Origin: Larus michahellis
Lineage: Eukaryota > Chordata > Aves > Charadriiformes > Laridae
Assembly (NCBI RefSeq): GCF_964199755.1
Contig: NC_133901.1
Location: forward strand, 49,139,324-49,203,323
Reading direction: 5' to 3'
DNA length: 64,000 nt
Part shown: piece after piece, positions 40,294-51,885 of the stretch
Layout of the letters: each line of letters begins with the position of its first letter
How positions within the stretch are numbered: position 1 is the stretch's first letter
Program-made: the position numbers and the translations under genes
The notes under the pieces: model-generated
The model's database searches: none
Seen by the model: the letters and a program-made list of their open reading frames with translations, nothing else
Told to the model about the DNA's origin: nothing

Positions 40294-41172
40294 CCTCTTC
40301 TAGTAACATGTTGCCTCAGATTTCCTTGTGTTTTGTCAATCTGGGTCACATCGAGCTGTGGGCTTTAATAGTCTATACCGAAAGATGTTTGCATTGCTCA
40401 ACCTTCACATGAAGCTTAAGAGACTTGGCTCTACTTAGAGCTTATAAGCACACCAGTCTTCTGGTTGACCAGTACCAGCTATAAGGTGCTGACTTACCTG
40501 TCGCAGGAGCTGCTCTGCCCACACTCCCACAAGGTGTTTCAGAACATTGCTTCCCTTCTCCTTTAGATGCGCTTGGGTTTTCATGAGCCGCCTTCTCTTC
40601 CCTTTGTTAGCTGCTTTTTATATACTTGATGTGGAGATGCAGGCTGCAGTGCCTCCAGGTTGTTTTTCCCCTCTCTTGCAACTCCATTGGTTTGGGCATC
40701 TTCCTGATGAAAGCAGCTGGGACTAAAGCTTGTTATGACAGTATTTTTGAAAAGAGAGAGAAGGGATTTGGTACACTGGAGATGGCAACTTGAAAGGAAG
40801 GATTTTCTTTCACGTTGTAACTACTTACATCGTTGCTTCCAGAAGGCAGAGTTTGCTGCAGCACTTGCTTTTAGTCCTACGAATCTCAGCTTTAAAATTG
40901 ACAGCAGGCATAGTCTTGGACAAGCCTTTTACTTGCCCTTGCACAACCTAAGAGACATAAATAATCTTTTGGGAAGCATCTGAAAATGGAAGACAATTTT
41001 GTTTGGGTCAGTTCTTCTTGGTGGTAGTCTGTTATTATCAATATATCCCTATGCGAAAGTGATTTTATGTTGTATTTTCACCATTTAGGTGGCATTCCCA
41101 TATCAAAGTACTCCCCCTTGCCTCAGAACTTTAAAAACATGTTTATGAGTCCATCTGTCCTACAGTAAATGC

Positions 41173-41275
41173 AGGGTCTGATTCAGCAAAGCGCTGAGCT
41201 TTTGCTTAACACGCTTTGCTACAGAGGGAAGGACTTCTGGGTATGCTTAACTTTTAGCATATGTTTATGCGCTCT
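41173..41275 (+). repeat. Possible ancient amniote interspersed repeat
   Basis: GTCTGATTCAGCAAAGC followed by GCTTAAC words and, 50 bases on, TGCTTAACTTTTAGCATATG resembles a repeat I remember from turtle and bird genomes (CAGCAAAGCACTTAAGCA ... TGCTTAACTTTAAGCA). I cannot name the family with certainty. Confidence 0.35.
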
Positions 41276-44200
41276 GAACTGAAGAGCTGATGAGTTTTTA
41301 TGTGGGACCAATCTGCCCTGTTCATCTCTTACTAAACTGAATTATACCAAAATTTTCACTGTTATCTTCCAGTGCCATACTTCACCTTCTCTGCATAGGA
41401 ACACATTCAAGACAGACACTGGAGACCACAGTTGCACTATGTAAAAGGAAATCAAGTGCTAATAGCACAGATGGTGGAGATATACAAAATGAAAACAATT
41501 GCAAGAGTAGTGAAATGCTTATGGCTTCACCTACACTGACATTTGTAGCAAACTCTTCTTTACAATGGTGACTTAAAATTCAACCACAATCACAAAAATG
41601 GAAATACTAGTTGCAATTTATTAGGAAAGAGCAGCACCCAAAGAGGGAAACAGGAACTATTAAACTCTGGTAGTGAGCCAATTGCAAGGGAAAAAAATCT
41701 GTGCCATTTCTAGCTGAAACGGAATTAGAAATAGACTTATAAATCCCCCAATAAGGTATATGATTCATATACCCCTGAATGATCCTATGCTATTAGTCAC
41801 CTCAACCGATCAGATATTTGCAGATATTTATGCTTGATTTATTCCTTCCTTTCACCTACAATACTGATATCTCAGGCATGGTAAAAACTTCAAGGAAGAC
41901 CAAAAGCATTCCCCCTTGGGACATAACCAGGAGTACCATGAATGATGAAACACCAAAAAAAAAAAAATAGGCTCTGATTAAAGTAAACAGATAATGAGGG
42001 ATGCTTCCACAACAGCATCCACACTACAGATTCAGTTGAGGCTGGAAAGCAAGCCAGTCCATCACACAAAGCCAGAGTTCACTGATGGCTAAAGCCAGTC
42101 CAAGCAACCACATCAAGAGGCACTGTAACATTTCCATTTACAGGCACATGGGTCTCCCTATATGAGGGTTAACAGCCTGTTTCCCGCTCTCTGTCAACGG
42201 GCAATCAACATGCTGCAGACCCAGCATGACCTCAAGCTTAACTGCCTATATTATAGCAGCGTCAGAGTCTCAGCACAGGGCATCCCTGTCCAATAGTATT
42301 TATGATCAACGGGCAAGGTAAAAAGACAGCTGACTGGAGTGAAAAAGCAGACAAACCCAGGTCAGTACGACAACTGGGCTGGTGGTCCACCTGGGCTGTC
42401 TGCCTAGCTTTTGGGGAAAGGTTTTACAAGAAAAAAAAACGCGGAAAGTTTTTGAAAGAATAGCAGACATATCTTTCATGAAAACGTAATTATCAAGTGC
42501 AAGACTGGGGGGATGGAAAGAAAGGAGACAACACATAAATGCTTCCTTATCTCCTTACCAATTTTGAAACCAAGCACTCCTTCTCTTGAAAAAGAGTAAT
42601 CGTCACTTCATCTTTCTTCAAAAGATGCAGATTTTAAAGCCCAAGGCAGGCACCTCCTGCAGTCCAGTGAACTCTATTTTGTATTGCACAATAACTGTTT
42701 CCTCAGATCTCTACAAAATATTATGTATTAGAAGCCTTATGAAAAGCTTTCCATAGATAATGCTGCCCATGGTATCTGCTGGAAGAAAGGTACCCAACAT
42801 CCTCTTTACAGATTACACACAATAGCTCAGCCTGCAGATGCACCAGCCGCATACCCACAGGACCTACGTTGACCATGCTTCACTTAGCCAGGGCAAATGT
42901 TTTAGGTCTCGGTTCACCTGAAAGGTTCTACAACACCTACACACAGCAGAGTCTGAGCATCTGTTCCAGTGAAAATGTGGAGATCTTAACAGAACTGAGT
43001 GCTCAACACTGAGCATTCATTTAATGGAAGTTTTCCAGATTAGCAACATCAGTAGAAAGAATAAAATGTGCATCCGTATTATAAAGAAAAATATTATATT
43101 GGGCAAGGTTACATTCAGTCCACAAGGGACAGTCCAAAACTGCTGAATCAGTCTACTCATCAAGTGTAATTAAAAATCAGGTAACATTTTAAAATCAGCC
43201 TATTCCAAGCATTGAGGAAAACAGTACAAATTCTTCAGTGCCAAAACCAGTGGAGCAGATAACCCTCTAAGCACTTCCTTGGTACATTTAACAATTTACT
43301 TTATAAGTAAGATATTCACAGAAGATGAATTAGTTACATCTGAGCATTTATGATGGGCTTTTTGCAACAGCATTCAAGGTTGATCCATTGCTGCTTCTCT
43401 TTCCCTTTCCAGCCCAAGCCATGGGGAACACAATAAGCTAACAGAGTAAAAACACACACGTTCTCACACTCCAACAGGCCAAGGGCCAGACAACACTAAT
43501 GCAAATCGTGATGCAAAATGAACACCTAACTGCATTGCCTTTAATTGATTAAATAAGAAGGAGAAGGACTAATTCCATCCTGGGCCCTGAATTCACAGTA
43601 TGCAGCTACAGGGAAGATTGGGAGGTGGAGGGGGAAGCTCAAAGAGCTTGGCCAGACTGAGCTGACTGCTTATGCAGTCAGTGAAAGACAGTATTCCTTC
43701 TTTCTGAATACCTACTGAAACACTGGGGCCACTGTGCACTTAAAAACGAGATCCTAAGACATAGAACAAAACTGTGTGACCATCAGAAACAAAAGCATTC
43801 GATGCACCCGCTGCGTCAAAAGGCAATCTCCTGAGAATCTAATCAAAGAAACAGGAAAACTAGATTTCAGATGAATGTAAGTAAGTGTCAAATGTTAGTG
43901 ACTGCAATGTGACCTATTGTTTGACACTGTCCTTGCTCGGAACAACTTCATCATTTAATTCACATGCTATTTATTAGTCTGAGCAGTGCTTGCAGAATCC
44001 AAAGTTTGTCAGTATCTACCGTCCATCAAAAACCTTGTTTTTCTTCTGACCCTAACTACATTGCAGTTGTAGTTACGCTATTCCACATGTAGGTCTCCAC
44101 TTGCAGGAGTTTAGTTGAGCACAGATCTCTGACCTGAAACCATCAGTCTTTCATGGTTTGTTGGATACATGCTTTGGGCCAAGCCTGGTGAATGGAAAAC

Positions 44201-45740
44201 GTATTTTCTCTATCCCAGTATCAGGGAGGCAAACAAAATAAGCCTTAATTTGAAAACAGAATCTGTAGTTCACCTCAAGCACATCAAAACCAAAAGAAGT
44301 AGTTATTCTCTGCACCTTTACTCTTTGGCCAGGACATTTAATCTGCTTTTTAAGTACTGGCCATCCTTATAGTCCAGAACTGAAGTGCCTTTGCTGGCAA
44401 AGTGTACAGAGCATATCCACCTGAACAGAATCCTAAGGGACAAGTTTTCCAAAAAGAGGGAGAAAACCAAACATCCTTCTAGGTCAATCGCTGCCACAAA
44501 AACACAAAAGGAGTTTGTATTTAACCCTGGCATTATTTAACCCAAGGTGAAGGTGGCAAGTCACAGCACTAGCAGCAAGATGATGCTGGCTGCTTCTCTG
44601 TCCTCCAGAGTCTCCTGAGTCTAGGCAGGCATCACCCCACTAACTGGAGGTTTTATTTATTTTTTAAATCATCACATAGGTGACTTACGACATTATTTCA
44701 TAGCAAAAATGCCAGTAGGGTCAAGACATTACCATTCCTGACCAGAAAGGAATTTCTGCAGGAAGAATGGCCTACTCAGAACAGCCAATTACCACAAGCT
44801 TAATTTAAATCAGAAAGAGCATAGGTGAGACCTTCAGTATCCATATCCCAGTTAAATGCTCTAATGACTAGGTTCTTGACTGCTCAAAGGGGGATTCTGA
44901 CTTTGACAAGAGGCTGGGAAGGTGGAGTCAACTTCAAGCTATTCTGAGCTGTCACCACTAGAATTATGAAACACAACAGGTAGCCCACCACAACGTCCTG
45001 TGTGACAGCAGCTGCATTTACACATTGAAATGTTCAGGAAACATTGATGGAGAGAGGTACTTTTGGTTGAAAAAAGCTGTTTCACTTCATGCACTAATTC
45101 ATTTATGGCAGCAGTAGTTATGTGAAAATACATTAACAGAATAAAGCCTATGCAATTCTTTGCAAAAAGCTCAGTCATCTTCCTAGGCACTAATGAAAAC
45201 TTGACAGTTTTTCCAGAATAAAACTTTTCAAAATTAAAAGCTTTCTGTAATGGAACAAAAGAGTTTTTACGTATCTGTCCACACACTACACTTTTTAAGG
45301 AATTTCAGACTGCTGGCAAGCACTTAAGAGTGGGTATTGGGCACACGAAAATCTAGGATTTCCTCCCCTCTCTGACTTCCCTTGTCTAAGTGAAGAAAGG
45401 ACAAGAACAGATTAGAATATTGGGCTAAATATATGACTTTCAGCTTCCACTGAAGGCTACTACCCAATTTCCGTATCTAGTTCTTTTTGCTTTAGACCTC
45501 TGGTTTAATCAAACATTCAGTAAAAGGAAACCTGATAGGGAGTTGTGACCACAGAAGGATGATTTTTTTTAAAAATATTTTTTTTTAAATAGAAATGGAG
45601 AAAAAACTCTGTAACTTCTTTCAGGGATAAAGAGCTTCTTTTTGAATCCCAGATGATCTTACTACTCTCCTAGTACTGACTCTTTTATTAGTTCTGCAGT
45701 ATCAATTGATGGGACAGAAGGGGAAAGCAGCATTCATGGG

Positions 45741-45875
45741 CCCTATTTCAAGTTCTGCCACTGATTTGCTTTTATGACTTTAGATAATTCATTCTATTTC
45801 TTTCTGTATCTCAAGTTTCTTGTTGTACACGTTGTACATGATGGATAGAAACCAGTATTGCCTACATTACAAAGG
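45741..45875 (+). repeat. MIR/L3-like tail relic upstream of DUSP29 exon 2
   Basis: TTCTGCCACTGATTTGCT, then ATGACTTTAGATAATTCATT, then GTATCTCAAGTTTCTTGT follow, in order and spacing, the well-known MIR/L3 tail (CTCTGCCACT..., TGTGACCTTGGGCAAGTCACTT, GCCTCAGTTTCC, then a GGATA-rich end). Divergence is high, as expected for an insertion older than birds. It ends about 230 bases before the exon 2 acceptor. Confidence 0.55.
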
Positions 45876-46106
45876 CGCCAGGAAAATACGTTCATTTTTA
45901 AGGTGCTCCAAGGACCTGGGAGTGATAGTTATGAACTCCAGAAGGATCATTCACTCTGAATGACAGTATCTGAAAATCTCTACAATGGCAAATGATGCAT
46001 TTTTTTTAAGCATTTAGAACATACCTAATCAGAGATTTATTTTTTTTCTGGCTTGCTGCGTAAGCAAGAAGCTTCCTCACTTACATGACAGCTCTTGTTT
46101 TAACAG

Positions 46107-46327
46107 GAAAACTGCATTAGATCGCTACAGCCTTCAGAAGGCAGGCTTCACCCACATCCTCAATGCAGCCCACGGTCAGCGGAATGTGGACACAGGACCA
46201 GATTATTACCACGACATGAATGTGGAGTACCATGGAGTGGAAGCAGATGATCTCCCCACTTTCAAGCTCAGTCAGTTCTTTTATTCAGCTTCTAAATTCA
46301 TTGACAATGCGCTTCAGGACGAAAGAA
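46107..46327 (+). CDS. DUSP29: DUSP29 (DUPD1) coding exon 2
   Basis: The central 221 bp exon. The acceptor is TTTTAACAG at 46106 and the donor A|GTAAGG after 46327. It encodes [39 protein letters not shown] and LSQFFYSA, with the second Asp of EADD in the general-acid position. Length and both splice phases equal those of the DUSP13 exon at 156-376, and about 31 of 74 residues are identical in an ungapped alignment by eye. Compared with human DUSP29 from memory, the GRWNVDTG motif is GQRNVDTG and the FDLS motif is FKLS. The first loses a Trp and the second reverses a charge. Neither is a catalytic residue. Confidence 0.95.
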
Positions 46328-46945
46328 GTAAGGAGGGTGCTGAAAATGGTTAAAAACAGTACAGGATTTACTCCATCTGATTACAAGCATAGTTCCACAG
46401 CATTCAACTTTATGGGAATGAAATAAGTCAATACAGTTTAACAGAGAATTAAAACTAGTAGCAGGGAACTAGTTTAAGAGAAGGTAGTGATGTAACTAGG
46501 CCCTTTCTCACTGCAAAGCTAGTACCAGCCCAAGTGCCCCTGACCAAGCACTTTTATCAAAGTCTGTATCACAGCTTACATTAAGGTCTCCTGTCTGATA
46601 GAGGTTTTTTGTTGTTGTTTTGCCTCCTTTGTAAACACATCAGAGACAATCGGACATTGCATGGGTTCCATGAACTAGCTGTCCTTTCCTCAGATTAGTC
46701 CCTATTAAGAAACGTTTAATGAATATTGGTTGCATAGTGGTGGGACTGGAACATGAGCGCTCTGCAGAGATTCCAGGCTGTCACTGCACAGCTTCACGCT
46801 CTGCAGCATTAGATTCACTTTACAAATACAAAAACGACCTTCCTACCTGGCCATCAGATCTACCCCAAGCTATAACAGATTTATCTCTCTGCCATCTTCC
46901 AAGCAGCAGGGGACTGAAACAACTCCGACAGCAGACATCTAGAAA

Positions 46946-47230
46946 CATTTCATTAAAGCCTTTGTAATTTCTCAGCTTGATTACTACAATTCATTATTTG
47001 CTGACCTCCAGCAGTGTTCTATCAGAAAGCTTTACACTGATGTGAAGTGCTACAGCCTAGGCCTCACACTGGCTTTCAATATTACTCCTTATTACTCATA
47101 CTCCTTCCCCCCAAACGATGTCTTTTTTTTTTTTTTTTTTTTTTTTAAAATCTCCACAGGATATTTTACCAGAAACCAGCTGAGAAACTTAAGACTTTCC
47201 TGCTGACCTACAAAGATCTTAAAATCAGAG
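46946..47230 (+). mobile_element. Ancient LINE relic (L2/CR1-clade, RT C-terminal region)
   Basis: From 46952 one frame reads IKAFVISQLDYYNSLFADLQ, then QCSIRKL. This corresponds to the very characteristic L2/CR1-clade segment 'haFV.SrLDYCNsLlaglp...i..LQ'. About 210 bases on, GAGAAACTTAAGACTTTCCT encodes EKLKTF, continuing LLTYKDLK, where the LINE has 'RI.FKtLLLTYKaL'. Between them are degenerate sequence (FNITPYYSYS) and a 24-base T run at 47123-47146. An in-frame stop (TAG at 46940-46942) and the frame change show it is dead. It is on the same strand as the 40.1 kb relic but separated from it by DUSP29 exon 2. Confidence 0.6.
47123..47146. repeat. Poly(T) tract, 24 bases
   Basis: An uninterrupted T run inside the old LINE relic in DUSP29 intron 2, probably a later expansion. 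Confidence 0.9.
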
Positions 47231-50200
47231 GATCACATATCAAGTTTCAAGCCTCCTGTCAGCTTCTGTTCTTGGCTGTTTAGCTCAGCTGTAGACAGCT
47301 ACTACCTTGGCTTGCCCCCAATAGCCAGCCAGGTTTTAAATTCTACCCTTTCAGCAAGTACAGTCTACAGCAAGAGTCCCTTCCCTTGTTCAGGAGAAAG
47401 TCTTGAAAGCAGTTCAGTTTTAAAAATCAAAGTCCTAATAGCAGGTGAAACTGCTTCGGAGCTTACTTGCTTGTGAAGAAAGGTACCTGGCATTTCAAAA
47501 AGCAAATCTGAAGCACTGTCTTTGGGAAGGAGCGGATAACTAACACGCACCTCTGTCTAGCCATGGCTGGAGGCCAGAGGTCAGCATCAGACTGGAGCAG
47601 CTGAAATAAGAAATGCAGACTTCCTCACTTCCATCACTCTCCTGGTTCCTGTAACACCTTTGTCTGCTACATGCAAGTAAAGAAACAAGCACAAAGGAAG
47701 CAGCAAAGGTTGAATAAAAAACTTACACCCCAATAAATACAGAGGCAGGGAAGGATGAAGGTGGGGAGGAGAATCAGCCTTTTTGTTTCAAAACCACATC
47801 AAAGTCCAGGAAGTTCTGAAACAGTATCAAGCACCAGTCCAGCACTGAAAACACAAGACCAATCAAAGAGTAACTGGATGAACTTCTACAAAAAAAGTGA
47901 AAAAAAAATAAAAAATCTGCACTTAAGTAGATATTACCAACTGCAATCATTTCTATAGCTGTGCACTGCCTGCCACACTCACGTGATTTTTAAATAAGAT
48001 AGCTAGGATGTTCTCTGATGGAGACCAATAAAATAAATTACTGTAACACCCAGGAAGAAAAAGAGCAAGCTCTTAACTTTCTCATGAGGAAAAATATACT
48101 AAATGTACATCTCCTATCCCAGACAAGGATATGCATAAAGGCACATATGCATGGCCCACGAAGAGGCCGAGACTGAATGCATGACAACAGCTTTCCAACA
48201 CACATTTACAGAACAGAATGACTCCAGAAGCTAGACTAAAGAGTAGACTGATGTCTCTTACACTTACAGGAGAAAAGACTAAAGGCAAGTAACTAGTGCT
48301 CTCCTCCAACAACATAAATGCATTATTTGTGAATGCACATCTAGTGAAGAAAGGTGCTATGCATTTTAAGTGCCTAATGAAAGGAGCATTTGTGTGCGTC
48401 TTCCTGACTGACAAACAGCTTCCAGATTCCTAAACAGGATTTTATAGTAAGTAACCAAGTACCTACCTCCAGTGGTAATATACTGAAGTGGGACTTCAGT
48501 ATATGCACTAAATACTTCTGATCAGTAACACCATTACACTCATTTGCTACTTTGCATTAGAATTGAGTAAATGCAAAGAGAGGGAAAAGGTGAAAACTTT
48601 AGCCTTTTGTAACTAGAATGTAGGTATTAATGAATTTGCTCCGGTTATACCACACTGTTTGAGGTGTGACCCTCAGCCAGCCAAGTGATCAAATTCATTG
48701 AATAGATGTCTTCATACAATGCATTTTACTGGGAAGATGCTCAATAGACAATGTTATTGAAACAAGTTGTCAGACAAATGAAGAAGTCTCTTTCTGCAAC
48801 AGGCCAGAAAGCTTGGCAATTTGGTTGCTGTCAAAACACAGTCTGAATGCATTAATTCCGATGTAACCTTCAAAATCTTTGTGATGGTGAAGAAGCTCCC
48901 TGATCAGAACAGTATTTGGAGACTTTAAACACAGGAAAATGGACTTAACGCTGAAGTTATCTCAGTTATAACAGTTTTAGAGGCAAACTTGAACTGTTCA
49001 CAATTATGCATGCTATCATTCAGCTGTGTATAAAGATATGAACATGTAATTCGGACAACAGGACAGCTTAAAATTTATACCAGTGAGGCCTGATTAATCT
49101 GAAAGGAACACGTTATTTTAAGATGTTTTTAAGTTCCCTTCTATGCTACAGATTTAGGTCCCTTTGTGTCTTAGTTCCACAAGATGTAGAGGGGAAGAGC
49201 ATTTTCTTCTCATGTGAAGACGTCACGGGAAAAAAATACACTAAAGACTGAGAAGATAAAAGCAATGTGAGAAAAAACATGAGAGACAGATGCAAAGACC
49301 CAAGGCATTTGACCAAAGACACCTCAACATTCATCGCTCCATCCGACTCTGGAAAGGGAGTGCTGCATCTAGACAGACTTTCAAGAAACACAAGCCCAAC
49401 TCAAGTGACCAAAATAGCCCAGGGACCTGTCACCACTCAGCAGACCTCCGGCTCTATGCACTGGTATTTTATATTCAGCCCCAAAGGATGTAAATGGTCA
49501 GGATCAAAGACTGCAAGAGCACACTCCCTCTTGGGGAAAGAGGTTCAGATTGGTCCTTACATTGGAACTGGACAGTACAAAATAGTACAGAAAACACATG
49601 GCCCTGCGTTTTGCTGTAACAGGCAGTCAGATCTTGAATATTCACATACAGAAAAGGCTAGACCTTATTTTCCTACAACCAGGAGGCGTTTCAGAAAACT
49701 GTACAGCCATTTTTTGCCTTTGTTATCACAATATAAAATTGTACATTCTCTCCTAGATCCCCTGCATTTGCCACCCACACAAAGCAAAGCCTTCCTTGTC
49801 CTATCACGTATTTTATCACCTCAACAGCAACCCATTTACAAGGTGGGAAGCTCTAAAGAGAGGCATGAAGGGCTGAACAAATGAGAGTTTTCATCCGTTT
49901 CAAATATTTGCAGTAATAATAGAAGGGATTATCATTTTCCAGGAGAGGAAGAGGCACTTTTAGTTATCAGAGCAACTGGAATTTTGCCAAGATGCCTCTA
50001 AGACTATCTGCTGGGATTAGGATGCAGACTGTAACCATTAATCCTCTAGTGTTGGCAGCTCTTGATGCATCCATTACACAGCAATGCTACTTGTGCCAAG
50101 GCATACTCTTGTGCCTGGAAGCAAAGGAGTTAATCAGCAGGAGTCACAGCTTTGCACCCAACACTTCTCACTAGGCATAGCTAACGGAGATAAACTATTA

Positions 50201-51204
50201 TTGGCCCTGATAGGATTTTTTTTTTCCTGTGGCAATTCAGCTTAGCAGGGTGTTAGAGAGAGTGCTCCAAATCTACTTCCTTCAGCAGTTCAACCCTTTG
50301 TGAGACCCCCTCAAGGGCTTTGAATCATTTTTGGAAATCTTTTGAAGTGTTTCAAAACCTGTCAATCAGACCTGAACCTACTTACTGTCCTCTTCCTCCA
50401 CCTCCCCCAGACACAGCAAATGGGGAAGGTTCCACTTTGGCTTACGTCCTTGATAGTACCTGAAGCCAAGGACTTTCTGCCTCTGGAAGTTCAAAGTTAA
50501 ACCAAGCAACGTCACAAACCTACATCTTGAGTCACACTTATTCAGAGATGAAAACTGTTAACAGAGACTCTGGATTCACAGTACACAAGTCAGGCCACTA
50601 CTGCAAGGAGCTGATCACGTAATCCAGAGAAGTGGTGTGTGGGGGGGAATGTTACTTTAATGCAGCATAATAGGGTAAGGGTGACTAACCAGAGATTTCT
50701 ACAGAAGCTTTTCTATCCCCCTGGTTATACACCTATTAACTTCTATGGCCCTTCTTATCCTCTGCCCTTAAATGTATACCAGAACCTTAAAAAAAAATCC
50801 TTGGTTTGCCATGTTTTACAAACAAAGTAATGAGGTATGAAGCAATGTAATCTAGATCTTAAAGGACATTATCATCAGAAAAACAAAAAATAATCAAATT
50901 CAGTTAACTTTTGTGTTTTGTTGGTAGAACAGAAATGCTCTTCTGTGCATCCCATTTATCCTCATGGAGGGATGGTTTGATAGCACACCAAACCCTCCCA
51001 CATCCTTACGCTTTGGTCATTATGCCCAAACACAGAATTACATACAAGCTGCTTGTAAGGCATGCAAGATTAGGCTGCAGCGGGGCTTGCCATACTACTT
51101 AATGCAAGGATGCAGCCCCCAGGCCTTCTCTGCAACCTTTGGTCACACATAAATTCAAAGATATCTGGTTTAAGATTAAATGGGTAATCTCCAATGTAGA
51201 TGGC

Positions 51205-51285
51205 ATTCAGTTACTACAGTAAGATTTACAACATCAGTTTCCCCAGCTGTAAAAAGACGGGTCTTACAGAAGTGCTGGTAAGGGT
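51205..51285 (+). repeat. MIR/L3-like tail relic upstream of DUSP29 exon 3
   Basis: ACATCAGTTTCCCCAGCTGT followed by AAAAAGACGGG and TCTTAC matches the tail CCTCAGTTTCCCCATCTGTAAAATGGGGATAA...TTACC of old amniote SINEs/LINEs. The core is at 51231-51268. It lies about 110 bases upstream of the exon 3 acceptor and could overlap intronic splicing sequence. Confidence 0.5.
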
Positions 51286-51397
51286 AGTCAAGCCACCAAA
51301 CAGAGCAGGGGCACTACAGAAACCTTTGCTATCAAAAAAAAAAAAAAGAAATTACCCCCCAGTGTAATCTTTGCATCATCTCTCTTTGTTTCTGCAG

Positions 51398-51645
51398 ACA
51401 AGGTTCTGGTTCACTGTGCTATGGGCCGCAGCCGGTCAGCAACATTGGTCTTGGCTTACCTGATGATTTACAAGAACATGACAGTGGTGGATGCCATTGA
51501 GCAAGTATCAAGACACCGATGCATCTTGCCAAACCGGGGCTTCTTGAAGCAGTTGAGAGAACTGGACATTGCATTGGCACTGCAGAAGAGGAACACCAAG
51601 AACAGCCTACCATCTCATGATGACGAGAACAGCACCGCAATCTAG
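51398..51645 (+). CDS. DUSP29: DUSP29 (DUPD1) coding exon 3 with active site
   Basis: The last coding exon, after a TTTCTGCAG acceptor at 51397. It completes an Asn codon and reads [20 protein letters not shown], with the HCxxGxxRS signature intact (Cys codon 51416-51418, Arg 51434-51436). Further on are [20 protein letters not shown] and LRELD, the C-terminal helices shared with DUSP13. The tail ([20 protein letters not shown], then TAI) is polar and probably disordered, ending at TAG 51643-51645. The predicted enzyme is complete and catalytically competent: it should dephosphorylate Ser/Thr/Tyr residues on protein substrates. Human DUSP29 has been connected with muscle energy metabolism and MAPK/AMPK signalling, which the sequence cannot confirm here. 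Confidence 0.96.
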
Positions 51646-51885
51646 TATTGTTCCTGGCAGGATGGTGCTACTGGAAAAGAAATTCCATAAAAGGAGGGGA
51701 GGGGAAGGTGTAGTTAATTACACAGTCACAAGGATAATTTGTTATTTGGAAGGAAAACCAAAGTCATTTCAAACGCTGTCAAGATGAGAAGGAAGAGAAG
51801 CCAAATTTAAAACTTATCTTTTTAGAATGTTCCAGCGTTAACGTTATTCTTTGTGACACGAACAAATAAATTTTACCCTCTGTAA
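51646..51885 (+). other. DUSP29: DUSP29 3' UTR (short form)
   Basis: Sequence from the stop to about 15 bases past the AATAAA at 51865. A longer form ending near 52530 is possible, because a second AATAAA lies at 52507-52512. Confidence 0.6.
51865..51870 (+). terminator. DUSP29: DUSP29 poly(A) signal AATAAA
   Basis: A canonical hexamer 219 bases after the stop, followed by TTTTACCCTCTGT. A second candidate is at 52507-52512. Which is used cannot be decided from sequence. Confidence 0.65.

Larger units (their letters stand above)
36117..46106 (+). other. DUSP29: DUSP29 intron 1 (9.99 kb)
   Basis: A GT-AG intron that splits a Glu codon 2+1. It contains an ancient LINE reverse-transcriptase relic (40.08-40.29 kb), a possible amniote repeat at 41.17 kb and a MIR/L3-like tail at 45.74 kb. 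The rest is AT-rich sequence with no supported gene. Confidence 0.85.
46328..51397 (+). other. DUSP29: DUSP29 intron 2 (5.07 kb)
   Basis: A GT-AG intron that splits an Asn codon 1+2. It carries an old LINE relic with a poly(T) run inside it (46.95-47.23 kb), a 205-codon open frame of unknown meaning (49.27-49.88 kb) and a MIR/L3-like tail close to the acceptor (51.2 kb). No other gene is supported. Confidence 0.85.
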
